From an uncultured Vibrio sp. (GTDB lineage: Bacteria > Pseudomonadota > Gammaproteobacteria > Enterobacterales > Vibrionaceae): 34,103 nt of DNA. A program made the position numbers and the translations under genes. The notes below the pieces were generated by a model. It was not told the origin of the DNA. It did no database searches and saw only the letters and a list, made by a program, of their open reading frames with translations. The stretch spans positions 1-34,103 of the forward strand of contig NZ_CANLBV010000038.1 of assembly GCF_947488985.1 (NCBI RefSeq), written 5' to 3'. This document shows, piece after piece, positions 16,879 through 25,985 of this stretch (position 1 is its first letter; each line of letters opens with the position of its first letter).

Positions 16879-17285
16879 CTATAGTCTTACTCGCAGCAAT
16901 CCAGCTACTAAGTGTGCTCCATGCATCAAATCCATGATAGTGTGCTGTTATCCTTCAGCGTATTCCTTTCATCGCCTTCCTAGCGGTGTCCTTGATCTTA
17001 TCCTGATCTGCCAACAATCCTCGTTAGCGCGCTTCACTTGTTCCTTGAGCGGTGTCCCTTACATCATCCTGATGTTCAGTCCTTTCCTCGTCCAGAGGTG
17101 TCCATTGCATTTCCCTAGTAGCAACCATCCTAGTTACTATTGCGTCCATTCAATGTCCATTTCGCTATCCATGCCGATTATTCATCCTGAGTAATCGAAT
17201 CTTCATCCTGAAGATAACCAAGTCCTTGGCGTTTCCTGTTCCGTGTCAGCATCCTTCCGACACCATTCATATTACTGAACTCCTA
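16848..17285 (-). ncRNA. CsrB-family sRNA (CsrA-sequestering)
   Basis: A roughly 440-base region with no credible protein on either strand that carries about 29 GGA triplets on the minus strand (TCC on the plus), many as AGGA. Several sit in hairpin loops, for example CATCAGGATG (loop CAGG) near 17065-17074 and TTCAGGATGAA near 17202-17212. This is the architecture of CsrB/CsrC/RsmZ RNAs, which bind many CsrA dimers and relieve CsrA repression. The 3' end is a strong intrinsic terminator at 16848-16878. The 5' end is estimated at about 17285 and is uncertain. Vibrios carry several such RNAs under VarS/VarA, and a fitting activator palindrome lies about 140 bases upstream. Confidence 0.85.
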
Positions 17286-17420
17286 TTTATCAGCAATGGT
17301 GCACGAGCAAATTTCTAGATGTTTATTCGATTGATAAATGTACGTGTTGTTTTATTTCAAGCGGTTACATTTAGTTGCTGTTTGTTCTCTCAGTTAAATA
17401 TCGATATTTACTCACTGCCT

Positions 17421-17438
17421 TGTGAGAGATCTCGCACA
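17421..17438. promoter_or_regulatory. GacA/UvrY/VarA-type binding palindrome
   Basis: TGTGAGAGATCTCGCACA is an 18-base near-palindrome that fits the GacA-family consensus TGTAAG-N6-CTTACA with changes only at inner positions, and resembles the UvrY site of E. coli csrB. It is centred about 145 bases upstream of the estimated start of the CsrB-like RNA. It lies inside a longer 10-bp inverted repeat, CTGCCTTGTG / CACAAGGCAG (17415-17444), which also immediately follows the ggt stop and could form an RNA hairpin there, though no U-run follows. Confidence 0.65.
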
Positions 17439-17468
17439 AGGCAGGGAGTAAAAAGGGAGTATTTACCC

Positions 17469-19217
17469 TTATTGGCCGATAGCGGCACCTTCACGACGAG
17501 GGTCTGCAGCACCTTCTAGACCATCTTTTGTGATGCGAATGGCGTGTAAACCCGAGTTAAGATCGCGAACGTTGACCTCAAATCCCATCTTTTCTAGCTC
17601 AGGTTTGAAGTTTTCCGCCGATGTTCCTTTTTCCAAATCTAAGGTTCCGAAACGGTTGAGGAAGTGTGGTTGGTTGATCGCTTGCTGAATATCCATGTCC
17701 CACTGGGTATGGGCAATAATGGCTTGTGCGACATAACCTATGATGCGGCTGCCGCCTGGAGATCCAATCGCCATGTAAGGCTTAGCGTCTTGCATGATAA
17801 TGGTCGGAGCCATTGAGGAGCGTGGGCGCTTACCCGGTTCAAGTCGGTTGGCGATAGGCTTGCCATCGTTATGAGTCTTGAATGAGAAGTCGGTCAGTTC
17901 GTTGTTGAGTAGGAAGCCTCTTACCATCAGGCGTGAGCCAAATGCGTTCTCAATGGTGGTGGTCATCGATACGACATTGCCATCGCTGTCGACAATATTG
18001 AAGTGGCTGGTGGAAGGCAATTCAATAGAAACATCTTGGCTTCTCTGCATCGCATGATCCCACGGTGGCATGCCCGATGGTGCGCTGACTAATGACTGAC
18101 CTACGGTAATTAATTGGGCGCGTTGCTGCAGATAGTCAGTATTGATTAAGCCCTGAGTCGGCATGGGAACGTAATCTTGGTCGGCCATGTACATGCCACG
18201 ATCTGCAAAGGCTAGGCGAGAAGCGTCAGCTAACACCTGCCAAGATTTCGCATCGTTTGGCCCCCATGCTTTGAGATCAAACTGCTCAGTCATCGCTAAG
18301 ATTTGGCCAACCGTCAGTGCTCCTGAGCTGGGTGGTCCCATACCGCACACTTGATAGCTCTCATAAGCAGAGCAAACCGGCTCACGTTGCTTGATCGAAT
18401 ACGCGTCAAAGTCTTTCTGCGCTAATACGCCAGGGTTACCTTTCGCGGTCTGCACGGTATTGATGATCTCGGCAGAGATCTCTCCTTGGTAAAAGGCCTT
18501 AGCCCCGCCTTTCGAGATGGCTGTTAAGGTTGCGGCGTATTCTGGGTTCTTAAGTTGTGTGCCTGCAGATTTCGGGCTGCCATCGGCATGGAAGAAGTAG
18601 GCTTTAGTCGCGGCAAAACGGCTCAGCCGCTCTTGGTCGTTTTCAATCAGGGTGGCTAAGCGTGGGCTGATGGTAAACCCTTTTTGTGCCAGTTGCGCGA
18701 TGGGTTTGATTAATGATGCCCATTCTAGCTTGCCGTATTTCTGGTGAGTATCCCATAGCAGTTGCACGGTACCCGGCGTGGCAACAGATCGGCCGCCAAT
18801 CACGGCATCATAAAATTTAAGTGGTTGCCCATTTTCATCTTGGAACAAACGCGGTGTCGCGTCCAGTGGTGCGGTTTCACGCCCATCGTAGGTCTTGAGC
18901 TGTTTGTGCTTATTATCAAAATAGACAAGAAACGCACCGCCACCAATACCCGACGATTGAGGTTCAACCAAACCAAGCATAAGCTGCACTGCAACCATGG
19001 CATCAATCGCGTTGCCACCACGTGCAAGTACATCCGCGCCAGCTTGTGTGGCTATCGGGTTGGCAGCGGTGACCATCCAGTCGTTAGCCTTTACAAGCTG
19101 TTTGGTTTCGAAACCACTACTTTGTTCGGGGGCAACGGAATCGGCAGCTTGATTGGCCCAAATAAAATGAGAGGCAAAAAATAGGGTCGAAGTGGTGAGT
19201 TTGCTTTTCCACTGCAT
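17469..19217 (-). CDS. ggt: gamma-glutamyltranspeptidase (periplasmic)
   Basis: 582-residue N-terminal-nucleophile hydrolase. It cleaves the gamma-glutamyl bond of glutathione and transfers the group to water or amino acids in the periplasm. Signal peptide about residues 1-24 (MQWKSKLTTSTLFFASHFIWANQA). The large-subunit region has the ARGGNAIDAMVAVQLMLGLVEP and SGIGGGAFLVYFD blocks. Self-cleavage should occur before Thr403 in the TSHFNIVD block, giving the small subunit with SMTTTIENAFGSRL, the RPRSSMAPTI block and SPGGSRI. AGGAGA lies 6-7 bases before the ATG. It lies downstream of a LysE-type exporter gene on the same strand (91-base gap). Confidence 0.96.
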   Translation of the reverse strand: MQWKSKLTTSTLFFASHFIWANQAADSVAPEQSSGFETKQLVKANDWMVTAANPIATQAGADVLARGGNAIDAMVAVQLMLGLVEPQSSGIGGGAFLVYFDNKHKQLKTYDGRETAPLDATPRLFQDENGQPLKFYDAVIGGRSVATPGTVQLLWDTHQKYGKLEWASLIKPIAQLAQKGFTISPRLATLIENDQERLSRFAATKAYFFHADGSPKSAGTQLKNPEYAATLTAISKGGAKAFYQGEISAEIINTVQTAKGNPGVLAQKDFDAYSIKQREPVCSAYESYQVCGMGPPSSGALTVGQILAMTEQFDLKAWGPNDAKSWQVLADASRLAFADRGMYMADQDYVPMPTQGLINTDYLQQRAQLITVGQSLVSAPSGMPPWDHAMQRSQDVSIELPSTSHFNIVDSDGNVVSMTTTIENAFGSRLMVRGFLLNNELTDFSFKTHNDGKPIANRLEPGKRPRSSMAPTIIMQDAKPYMAIGSPGGSRIIGYVAQAIIAHTQWDMDIQQAINQPHFLNRFGTLDLEKGTSAENFKPELEKMGFEVNVRDLNSGLHAIRITKDGLEGAADPRREGAAIGQ

Positions 19218-19308
19218 GATCTTCTCCTTTTGGTATACAGAGCTAGATTGGCAGTGGAAATGGATTTTAGCCAGTGCGTGATTAACGAATTGCCATCGAA
19301 GTGCTCAC

Positions 19309-19971
19309 TTAGACTAAGAGTGATGAGGCTGATTGCCACAGAATACTGAGGCCGATCATGGTGAATACCGCGCCGCATAAACCATCGATATAAACCGTCG
19401 CTTCATGCAATTTTTCCTGCAGCGCTTTGGTTGATAGCATCCAAGCTAAGAGTGAGAACCAAAAGAGCGATAAACCGAATAGAATAAGCAGCGCCAACCC
19501 TTTACCTGACAGGGACATATCCGCTGGGACTAAGCTCGACATTAGACTAATGAAAAACACCAAGGCCTTTGGGTTGAGAATATTGGTCGCAAACCCTTTG
19601 GAAAACGCCTGACGTTTATTGGTAAGAATTCGGTCGTTAGCACTGACCACACCAGTGTCATCGTGGTGGTTGTGGATGATATTCCAGGTTGCTTTAAGTG
19701 CACCGTAGCCTAAATACAGTAAGTAACTGCCGCCTGCCAATTGGATTATGGCAAATAATGTTGGCTGCTGGTGGACGAGGTAACTGATCCCGGTCAGGCT
19801 CAGCAATGAGTGCATTAGGATCCCGCAAGATAACCCCAAAGCAATGTATAGCCCAGTTTGACGCCCGTGACGGGTTGCGTTTTGTACCACAAGCGCAAAA
19901 TCAGGGCCAGGGCTCATTAAGGCGATAAAATGGATAGAGGCGAGGGTAACTAAAATGGTGACTTCGTTCAT
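19309..19971 (-). CDS. LysE/RhtB-family amino acid exporter
   Basis: 220-residue inner-membrane exporter of the LysE superfamily, RhtB branch, usually exporting homoserine, threonine or related amino acids. The N-terminal signature FIALMSPGPDFALVVQNATRHGRQTGLYIALG is intact, followed by the YLLYLGYGAL helix and GFATNILNPKALVFFISLMSS. Six hydrophobic segments. The substrate cannot be read from sequence. It precedes ggt on the same strand with a 91-base gap, so co-transcription is possible, but I see no functional link beyond amino acid handling. Confidence 0.92.
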   Translation of the reverse strand: MNEVTILVTLASIHFIALMSPGPDFALVVQNATRHGRQTGLYIALGLSCGILMHSLLSLTGISYLVHQQPTLFAIIQLAGGSYLLYLGYGALKATWNIIHNHHDDTGVVSANDRILTNKRQAFSKGFATNILNPKALVFFISLMSSLVPADMSLSGKGLALLILFGLSLFWFSLLAWMLSTKALQEKLHEATVYIDGLCGAVFTMIGLSILWQSASSLLV

Positions 19972-20021
19972 TGTCTATTCCAATAACTGATTAGTTCGGT
20001 TTGGCGCTGTTGAGCACAGCG

Positions 20022-20061
20022 TAAAAAGCTCGGCTAAATGAGGGTTAATTTAACCGAGCTT
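20022..20061 (-). terminator. intrinsic terminator after rarD
   Basis: On the minus strand a 14-bp stem AAGCTCGGTTAAAT / ATTTAGCCGAGCTT (one U-G pair), 8-base loop, then TTTTTAC. It separates rarD from the LysE-type gene. Confidence 0.8.
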
Positions 20062-20131
20062 AGCTCTGCTTTCATCGATTGTTGGCGTTTATTGATGACT
20101 TGGTTTTTATTGACGACGAGCTAAAATGCGT

Positions 20132-21046
20132 TCAGCGATGGCTTTTTTCTCGCTGGCTGTTGCTGTTGTGCCGCAGCCCATCAAAGCTAAAAATAACCAG
20201 AGCGCCCCAAATGAAGGCAAAGGTGATCGCTTTGTCACTGGTAAAGGCTTCACCATAGATAAGAACCGCTAACAAGAACATCAGGCTAGGGCCAATGTAC
20301 TGGAAGAAGCCGAGTGTCGATAGCTTCAATCGAGTTGCTGCGCCAGTAAAACAAAGCAATGGAACCGTAGTGATAACACCAGCTGCAATCAGTAATAGGT
20401 TGAGTTGTATCGGGTTCACCGAAAAATCTGAGGTTGGGCTGTCTGCAATAAACAACAAGTACGTTGCAGCGATAGGCAGCATGACTAATGTTTCAATGAA
20501 CAGGCCAGTCTGTGCTTCTAAGCTGACCTTCTTACGTAATAGGCCATAGAAACCAAAGCTGAAGGCTAGGGCAATCGCAACCACTGGCACTGAGCCAAAC
20601 GCGATCAATTGAATTATCACGCCAATCGTAGCAAGGGCGACTGCAAACCATTGAAGCTTACGTAAGCGTTCACCAAGGAAGAACATCCCGAGTAACACGT
20701 TAATCAGTGGGTTGATGTAATACCCCAAACTGGCATCGAGCATGTGATTGGAGTTTACCGCCCAGATAAAAATCAGCCAGTTAGCACCCACCAAGATAGA
20801 GGTCGCCACCAAATAGAGCATTTTTGGCTTTGAGGTTAGGGTGTCGCGCACTTTACGCCAACTGCGGCTAACGTGTAGTAACAAAGAGAGTAGGAAAAAA
20901 GACCATACTACACGGTGGCTGAGAATCTCAAATGGGGAAACTTCACTTAAAGATTTGAAATATATAGGGGCGATACCCCACATCGTGTAGGCACCAACGG
21001 CAAGCAAAATTCCTTGGCGCGTACGTTGTTGTTCTTCTTGTGTCAT
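20132..21046 (-). CDS. rarD: RarD protein, EamA/DMT-superfamily permease
   Basis: 304-residue inner-membrane protein with about ten hydrophobic helices, the two-repeat EamA layout. RarD-specific blocks are visible: TMWGIAPIYFKSL at the N terminus, EILSHRVVWSF, WLIFIWAVNSNHMLDASLGYYINPL and GFYGLLRKK. RarD was named for chloramphenicol sensitivity, but its natural substrate is not established. The ribosome site is weak (AGAAAG). The gene is divergent from recQ, with about 180 bases between the two starts. Confidence 0.93.
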   Translation of the reverse strand: MTQEEQQRTRQGILLAVGAYTMWGIAPIYFKSLSEVSPFEILSHRVVWSFFLLSLLLHVSRSWRKVRDTLTSKPKMLYLVATSILVGANWLIFIWAVNSNHMLDASLGYYINPLINVLLGMFFLGERLRKLQWFAVALATIGVIIQLIAFGSVPVVAIALAFSFGFYGLLRKKVSLEAQTGLFIETLVMLPIAATYLLFIADSPTSDFSVNPIQLNLLLIAAGVITTVPLLCFTGAATRLKLSTLGFFQYIGPSLMFLLAVLIYGEAFTSDKAITFAFIWGALVIFSFDGLRHNSNSQREKSHR

Positions 21047-21225
21047 GCATCTTTCTCTAGCACTGAGTGCTTATTAATAAGATTTATAAGAGAGTTGGTC
21101 AGTATAGGAGCGTGAACCCTTTTCACCTAACAATTTGCGGTTTAATTCGCCAGCGTTCCCCTCTACAATGTGCGACTTGCTTGCGAATGATGCTTGCTGA
21201 TTTCATACCTCAATTAGGAACCATA

Positions 21226-23064
21226 ATGACCGCTACTCTGATTGCTGAGCAAACACCAACCCCCGAGAATGATGCGCAAACCATCTTACAAGATGTGTTT
21301 GGCTATCAAACCTTTCGCGATGGTCAGCAAGAAGTGATTGATTTGGCTGTTGCCGGCAGAGATAGCTTGGTGATTATGCCGACCGGTGGTGGTAAATCAC
21401 TGTGTTACCAGATTCCTGCTTTGGTTCGTGAAGGGCTCACTCTGGTTATCTCACCTCTGATCTCGCTGATGAAAGACCAAGTAGACCAACTGAAGGCGAA
21501 CGGTGTTGCGGCTGAGTGCATTAACTCTTCAATGCCACGTGACCAACTGATGAGTGTGTTTAATCGCATGAATTCAGGCCAATTGAAGATGGTTTACGTG
21601 TCGCCAGAGCGTGTGTTGATGCGCGATTTTATCGAACGTCTTCAAGGTTTACCGCTTTCGATGATTGCGGTGGATGAAGCGCACTGTATCTCTCAATGGG
21701 GGCATGACTTCCGTCCGGAATACGCATCATTAGGCCAACTTAAGCAATATTTCCCGCACGTGCCTTATATGGCGCTGACGGCAACCGCTGACGATGCAAC
21801 ACGCAAAGACATTATCTCGCGTCTGCAGCTGGTGGATCCACACACCTACTTGGGCAGCTTTGACCGTCCTAACATTCGTTATAATCTCGTTGAGAAGCAC
21901 AAGCCCGTCTCACAGGTGGTTCGCTACCTAGAAACACAGAAAGGCAATTGCGGCATCATCTATTGTGGTAGCCGTAAGAAAGTGGAAATGGTGACCGAGA
22001 AGCTGTGCAACAACGGTATTCGTGCTGCGGGTTACCATGCCGGTATGGACACCGATGAGCGCGCTTACGTTCAAGAAGCCTTCCAACGTGATGATATCCA
22101 GATCGTTGTCGCGACTGTGGCATTTGGTATGGGTATCAACAAACCCAACGTACGCTTTGTGGTGCACTTTGATATTCCACGCAACATCGAGTCTTACTAT
22201 CAAGAGACTGGCCGTGCTGGTCGTGATGGCTTGCCTGCTGAAGCTATGATGTTGTTTGACCCGGCTGATATGGGTTGGCTGCGTCGTATGCTTGATGAAA
22301 AAGAAGAAGGCCCACAAAAACAAGTTGAGATGCACAAGCTGAATGCGATGAGTGCCTTTGCCGAAGCGCAGACTTGTCGTCGTCAGGTTCTGCTCAACTA
22401 CTTTGGCGAATATCGCGAGAAGCAATGTGGCAACTGCGATATCTGCCTAGACCCGCCCAAGCACTTTGATGCGACTCAAGAGGCGCAGAAGGCATTGTCT
22501 TGTGTGTACCGTGTGAATCAGTCGTTTGGTATGGGCTATGTGGTCGAAGTGATGCGCGGCATGCAGAACATCCGTGTGCGCGATAATGGTCACGACAAGC
22601 TGTCTACTTACGGTATTGGTCGCGATCACAGCCATGACTACTGGATCAGTATCTTCCGTCAGTTGATTCACAAAGGCTTGTTGTTTCAGAACATCACTCG
22701 TAATTCGACATTACAGCTAACAGAAGAAGCGCGACCACTACTGCGTGGTGAGATGTCTTTGGAATTGGCTGTACCTCGTTTAGATACGGCGGTGCGTAAT
22801 GCTAAGTCCGATAAACTCAGCAGCAAGAACTACGATAAGAAGCTGTTTGCTAAATTGCGTAAGCTACGTAAATCAATTGCAGATGAAGATGGTTTGCCAC
22901 CTTATGTGGTCTTCAGTGATGCGACCTTGATTGATATGGCTGAAGTGCTGCCAACCTCATACGGTGAGATGCTAGCAGTTAACGGTGTTGGTCAGCGTAA
23001 ACTCGATAAGTACGCTGACCCATTCTTAGATTTGATTCAAGAACACATTACGACACACGACTAA
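21226..23064 (+). CDS. recQ: ATP-dependent DNA helicase RecQ
   Basis: 612-residue 3'-5' superfamily 2 helicase of the RecF recombination pathway. Helicase core: FRDGQQEVI, Walker A TGGGKS (53-58), DEAH (150-153), TATADDATR, and the motif VI region [10 protein letters not shown]. The zinc-binding cysteines follow (first near 384, then CGNCDIC), then the winged-helix RQC region and a C-terminal HRDC domain (from about 535). The frame is open to an ATG at 21067, but the start at 21226 has AGGA 6 bases upstream and gives the family length (E. coli 609). The extra 53 residues of the longer form look like translated promoter DNA. Confidence 0.97.
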   Translation: MTATLIAEQTPTPENDAQTILQDVFGYQTFRDGQQEVIDLAVAGRDSLVIMPTGGGKSLCYQIPALVREGLTLVISPLISLMKDQVDQLKANGVAAECINSSMPRDQLMSVFNRMNSGQLKMVYVSPERVLMRDFIERLQGLPLSMIAVDEAHCISQWGHDFRPEYASLGQLKQYFPHVPYMALTATADDATRKDIISRLQLVDPHTYLGSFDRPNIRYNLVEKHKPVSQVVRYLETQKGNCGIIYCGSRKKVEMVTEKLCNNGIRAAGYHAGMDTDERAYVQEAFQRDDIQIVVATVAFGMGINKPNVRFVVHFDIPRNIESYYQETGRAGRDGLPAEAMMLFDPADMGWLRRMLDEKEEGPQKQVEMHKLNAMSAFAEAQTCRRQVLLNYFGEYREKQCGNCDICLDPPKHFDATQEAQKALSCVYRVNQSFGMGYVVEVMRGMQNIRVRDNGHDKLSTYGIGRDHSHDYWISIFRQLIHKGLLFQNITRNSTLQLTEEARPLLRGEMSLELAVPRLDTAVRNAKSDKLSSKNYDKKLFAKLRKLRKSIADEDGLPPYVVFSDATLIDMAEVLPTSYGEMLAVNGVGQRKLDKYADPFLDLIQEHITTHD

Positions 23065-23129
23065 TTTGCAGAATCATTTGGCTTCTAAAAACGACTAGGT
23101 CATAGAAAAAGAATAAGGTTGATAGGGAC

Positions 23130-23447
23130 ATGACAACACAAACAGAATTTGGCTTAAGAGAGTATTTGGCTGAGGAAGGGCGTTTATTGATTACGTCTCC
23201 AAGTTTTGATTTTGATTCTTACGAAGTATTAGGTGAAAAGCTGGTGGCATTGCTGTCCGCTTCTATAGTTGAAAAGCAATGGGACGCCGACATGCACTCT
23301 TGGTTGATTGATTTTGAAGATTGTCGGATGTTTTTAAAATCAGAACATTACAGTGAATCAATCTGGTTTGAGTCGTTAAACGCGGAAGAGAGCCGAGAAG
23401 AGTTTGATTATCTCGCGACGCTTTTTAAGCGCGGTTTTAACTTTTAG
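23130..23447 (+). CDS. small acidic conserved protein (probably DUF3630)
   Basis: 105-residue soluble protein, acidic, without signal peptide or membrane segments. The sequence (FDFDSYEVLGEKLVALL, then WLIDFEDCRMFLKSEHYSESIWFES) is reminiscent of the DUF3630 family, a small gammaproteobacterial family of unknown function. I assign the family from memory only. It begins 65 bases after recQ on the same strand and may be read from the recQ promoter, since I see no terminator between them. No function can be suggested. Confidence 0.75.
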   Translation: MTTQTEFGLREYLAEEGRLLITSPSFDFDSYEVLGEKLVALLSASIVEKQWDADMHSWLIDFEDCRMFLKSEHYSESIWFESLNAEESREEFDYLATLFKRGFNF

Positions 23448-23451
23448 CATC

Positions 23452-23487
23452 GCTTCTAAAACGTAGCTTTTAAACCTGGCTTTTAAA
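23452..23487 (+). repeat. three short degenerate tandem repeats
   Basis: GCTTCTAAA (23452), GCTTTTAAA (23466) and GCTTTTAAA (23479), spaced 13-14 bases, just after the small DUF3630-like gene. A further GTGAGAA / TTCTCAC inverted repeat follows near 23520-23547 without a U-run. Significance unknown. Confidence 0.35.
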
Positions 23488-23550
23488 GCATTGTTTCTAA
23501 CACCATTCACCAATAAAAGTGAGAATAAACGTTTGCGTCTGTTCTCACCA

Positions 23551-23578
23551 TTGCAGCCAATATTGATTAATGTATAAT
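23551..23578 (+). promoter_or_regulatory. sigma-70 promoter of yhhQ
   Basis: TTGCAG (23551-23556), 16-base spacer, TATAAT (23573-23578). Initiation near 23585 gives a leader of about 127 bases before yhhQ, long enough for RNA-based control. An 8-bp perfect hairpin TTTCTTCG / CGAAGAAA (23640-23661) lies in the leader. Confidence 0.65.
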
Positions 23579-23667
23579 CGCCCGCCGCTCAATAGAGCAA
23601 ATTATAGATACATTTTTAATTCACATTATTGGTAAGAGCTTTCTTCGTTTATTCGAAGAAATGACTC

Positions 23668-23706
23668 GATTTGGGTTCCCTCACCCCCAAACCAAACTAA
23701 AAAGAT
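23668..23706 (+). promoter_or_regulatory. candidate preQ1-I riboswitch in yhhQ leader
   Basis: TTTGGG (23670-23675) pairs with CCCAAA (23686-23691) around a 10-base loop TTCCCTCACC, followed by an A-rich single-stranded tail with AAACTAAAAAG. This resembles the preQ1-I layout GGUUC...CACCC...AAAAACUA, and the next gene imports queuosine precursors. The pseudoknot pairing between loop and tail is not clear, so this remains tentative. Confidence 0.42.
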
Positions 23707-23711
23707 ACTGC

Positions 23712-24383
23712 ATGAGTAACTTTACGCCAGCGCAACAGCGCAAAGCTCTAGCCCTGCTAGTTCTATTCCATCTGATCATTATCGCATCAAGTAACTATTT
23801 AGTTCAGCTGCCCTTTACTATCTTTGGTATGCACACCACTTGGGGTGCCTTCACTTTCCCGTTTATCTTTCTCGCCACCGATCTGACGGTACGTATTTTC
23901 GGCGCACAGCTTGCCCGTAAAATCATTTTGTTAGTGATGTTACCCGCACTGGCCGTTTCTTACTTCTTGTCAGTGGTGTTCTTTGAGGGGCAATTCCAAG
24001 GCTTCGGTCACCTCGGTGAGTTCAATGTGTTTGTGGCCCGTATTGCCGCAGCAAGCTTTATGGCTTATTTGCTTGGTCAGATCTTAGATGTGCATGTTTT
24101 CAACCGCCTACGTCAGCTTAAACAGTGGTGGGTTGCCCCAACCTGTTCAACGCTATTTGGTAATGCATTGGATACCATTGCCTTCTTTGCGATTGCTTTC
24201 TACCAAAGCCCAGATCCATTCATGGCTGAGCACTGGACTGAAATTGCACTGGTTGATTACGGGTTCAAACTTATTATCAGCCTAGGCTTATTTGTGCCTA
24301 TGTACGGTGTGCTTCTTAACTATGTTGTTAAGAAGCTGACCAATGTGAACCCTGACTTTAAAGTGACGGGTGTTAAGGCTTAA
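23712..24383 (+). CDS. yhhQ: queuosine precursor transporter YhhQ (QPTR)
   Basis: 223-residue inner-membrane protein of the YhhQ/DUF165 (VUT-1) family, which takes up 7-cyano- and 7-aminomethyl-7-deazaguanine for queuosine modification of tRNA. Six hydrophobic segments. Family blocks include FHLIIIASSNYLVQLP, HTTWGAFTFPFIFLATDLTVRIFGA, FNVFVARIAAASFMAYLLGQILDVHVFNRLR and WTEIALVDYGFKL. Start 23712 matches the E. coli N terminus. An in-frame ATG at 23661 would add 17 residues, but those bases form the candidate riboswitch. Neither start has a strong ribosome site, which fits regulated translation. A bidirectional terminator follows. Confidence 0.93.
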   Translation: MSNFTPAQQRKALALLVLFHLIIIASSNYLVQLPFTIFGMHTTWGAFTFPFIFLATDLTVRIFGAQLARKIILLVMLPALAVSYFLSVVFFEGQFQGFGHLGEFNVFVARIAAASFMAYLLGQILDVHVFNRLRQLKQWWVAPTCSTLFGNALDTIAFFAIAFYQSPDPFMAEHWTEIALVDYGFKLIISLGLFVPMYGVLLNYVVKKLTNVNPDFKVTGVKA

Positions 24384-24423
24384 GTCTTGGCCAAGCAACG
24401 AATCGCATTAATCGTGCATTAAC

Positions 24424-24462
24424 AAAAAGCCCAAGTGAGTCAATTCACTTGGGCTTTTTTAA
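24424..24462 (+). terminator. bidirectional terminator between yhhQ and gppA
   Basis: 15-bp perfect stem AAAAAGCCCAAGTGA / TCACTTGGGCTTTTT with a 6-base loop and a T-run. The A-run on the 5' side serves the converging gppA transcript. Confidence 0.93.
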
Positions 24463-24485
24463 TTTCTCGCATCCAATGATAAATA

Positions 24486-25979
24486 TCAGAGGCTTTCAAT
24501 ACTCAGCGGCCAGCCAATATCGGTTTGTCGATTTGATTCAATTTCGAGCTCGGCCGTGGTCAGCGGGTTATCGGTTAGCCACTGCTTAGCCAGCGCTAAG
24601 GTCAGGTTATTGCCGTTTGCTGTCAGTTGAAACTCAGGTTCTAGTGCTGGGTTGCGTCTATGAGTCAGCAAAATAGCCAAACGCAATATACGCAAAATAC
24701 GCTTGCTGCTGGTGCCGGAGATAGCATGTTGCTCTGGTAGTGAGGTTAACTGTTCGCGGTAGCGGCGAGTTAATTCACCCAAGCAGTGCTTTTGTGCGCG
24801 AGTAAAACCCGGTAGGTCTAAGTTCTGTAGTAGATAAGCGCTGTGCTCACCGCCTTTTTTGAAATCGATAGTTAGACCTATTTCATGCAGCTTAGCTGCG
24901 GTTTGCAGTAGCACACCAGCTTGAGGCTCTGAAATCCAAGATTCAGCCCCCGCCTGTTCTAACAGAGTCTGTGCGACTACAGCAACTTGTTCACCGTAGC
25001 TAACGTCAATTTGGTAGCGTGATTGCACGCTCTTGATGGTACGGGCGCGGATGTCTTCTTGGCGTAGCTCATCTACCATCTCGTAGACGAGACCTTCACG
25101 GAGTGCGCCGCCCGCGAGTGTCATTGAATCTATTTCAAGTAGCTCAAAAATCGCAATCAGGATGGAAAGGCCACTTGGGAACACTAATGCGCGCTCAAGG
25201 GTGAGTCCTTCGATTTCGAGCTCTTCCAAGCGCTCGGTTACCATAGCTTGTTTCTGTAGGCGCTTAAGTTTGGCGTGAGTGATGACCTCATCCATACCTT
25301 GCGCTAACATGATTTCTTGCAGTGCTTGAACGGTACCACTGGCGCCAACACACACGTCCCACCCGATATCGGTGTAGCTATCTAGGATTGGAGCTAGCGT
25401 CGACTTCGCCGCTTCAATGGCGTTGTTAAAGTTGGTTGCGGTTAATTGACGATCTTTAAAGTGACGCTCAAGCCAAGTAACACAGCCCATCTTCAGGCTG
25501 GTCAGTGCTTTCGCTGAGAAGCCCTCACCAATGATCATCTCGGTGCTTGCACCACCAATATCAACAACCAGTCGGCGGCCGCTGCCACCAGAAGTGTGTG
25601 CTACGCCTTTATAGATCGTCGCCGCTTCTTCTTCACCGGAGATAACATTGATGTCGTAGCCAAGGATCTGGTTGGCTTTTTCTAGAAAAATATCCACATT
25701 GATGGCGGTACGTAGGGTCGCTGTACCGACAATGCGGATATTTTCTTGTGGAATGTCTTGCAGTCGCTCTGCAAAGAGACTCAAACAGTCCCATCCTCGC
25801 TGCATGGCTTCTGTACTAAGCGCATTATTTTCATCTAAGCCTGCAGCTAAACGCACTTTGCGCTTAATCTTAGCCATGGTTTGTACGCTGCCATCGATAT
25901 GACGCACAACGAGCATATGAAAACTGTTCGACCCGAGGTCGATTGCAGCATAAAGCGGGGGTGACACTGTTTGACTCAT
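24486..25979 (-). CDS. gppA: pppGpp phosphohydrolase / exopolyphosphatase GppA
   Basis: 497-residue member of the Ppx/GppA phosphatase family, actin-like ATPase fold. It converts pppGpp to ppGpp and can hydrolyse polyphosphate. The phosphate-binding motif [14 protein letters not shown] (from residue 11), [32 protein letters not shown] and [14 protein letters not shown] are intact, and the C-terminal HD-like helical domain is present ([30 protein letters not shown]). I call GppA rather than Ppx because it lies directly after rhlB, the conserved rhlB-gppA pair. Only 6 bases separate it from rhlB, so the two are co-transcribed. Confidence 0.93.
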   Translation of the reverse strand: MSQTVSPPLYAAIDLGSNSFHMLVVRHIDGSVQTMAKIKRKVRLAAGLDENNALSTEAMQRGWDCLSLFAERLQDIPQENIRIVGTATLRTAINVDIFLEKANQILGYDINVISGEEEAATIYKGVAHTSGGSGRRLVVDIGGASTEMIIGEGFSAKALTSLKMGCVTWLERHFKDRQLTATNFNNAIEAAKSTLAPILDSYTDIGWDVCVGASGTVQALQEIMLAQGMDEVITHAKLKRLQKQAMVTERLEELEIEGLTLERALVFPSGLSILIAIFELLEIDSMTLAGGALREGLVYEMVDELRQEDIRARTIKSVQSRYQIDVSYGEQVAVVAQTLLEQAGAESWISEPQAGVLLQTAAKLHEIGLTIDFKKGGEHSAYLLQNLDLPGFTRAQKHCLGELTRRYREQLTSLPEQHAISGTSSKRILRILRLAILLTHRRNPALEPEFQLTANGNNLTLALAKQWLTDNPLTTAELEIESNRQTDIGWPLSIESL

Positions 25980-25985
25980 AAGCGG

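Noticed and set aside
16703..17194. 163-residue open frame on the plus strand
   Set aside because: It runs antisense through the CsrB-like RNA and its terminator, has no ribosome site, and its composition reflects the TCC repeats.
17319..17519. 66-residue open frame on the plus strand
   Set aside because: It crosses the VarA-like palindrome and the 3' end of ggt with no ribosome site; shadow frame.
21067..21225. Longer RecQ N terminus (53 extra residues)
   Set aside because: No family similarity, and the start at 21226 has a good ribosome site and standard length.
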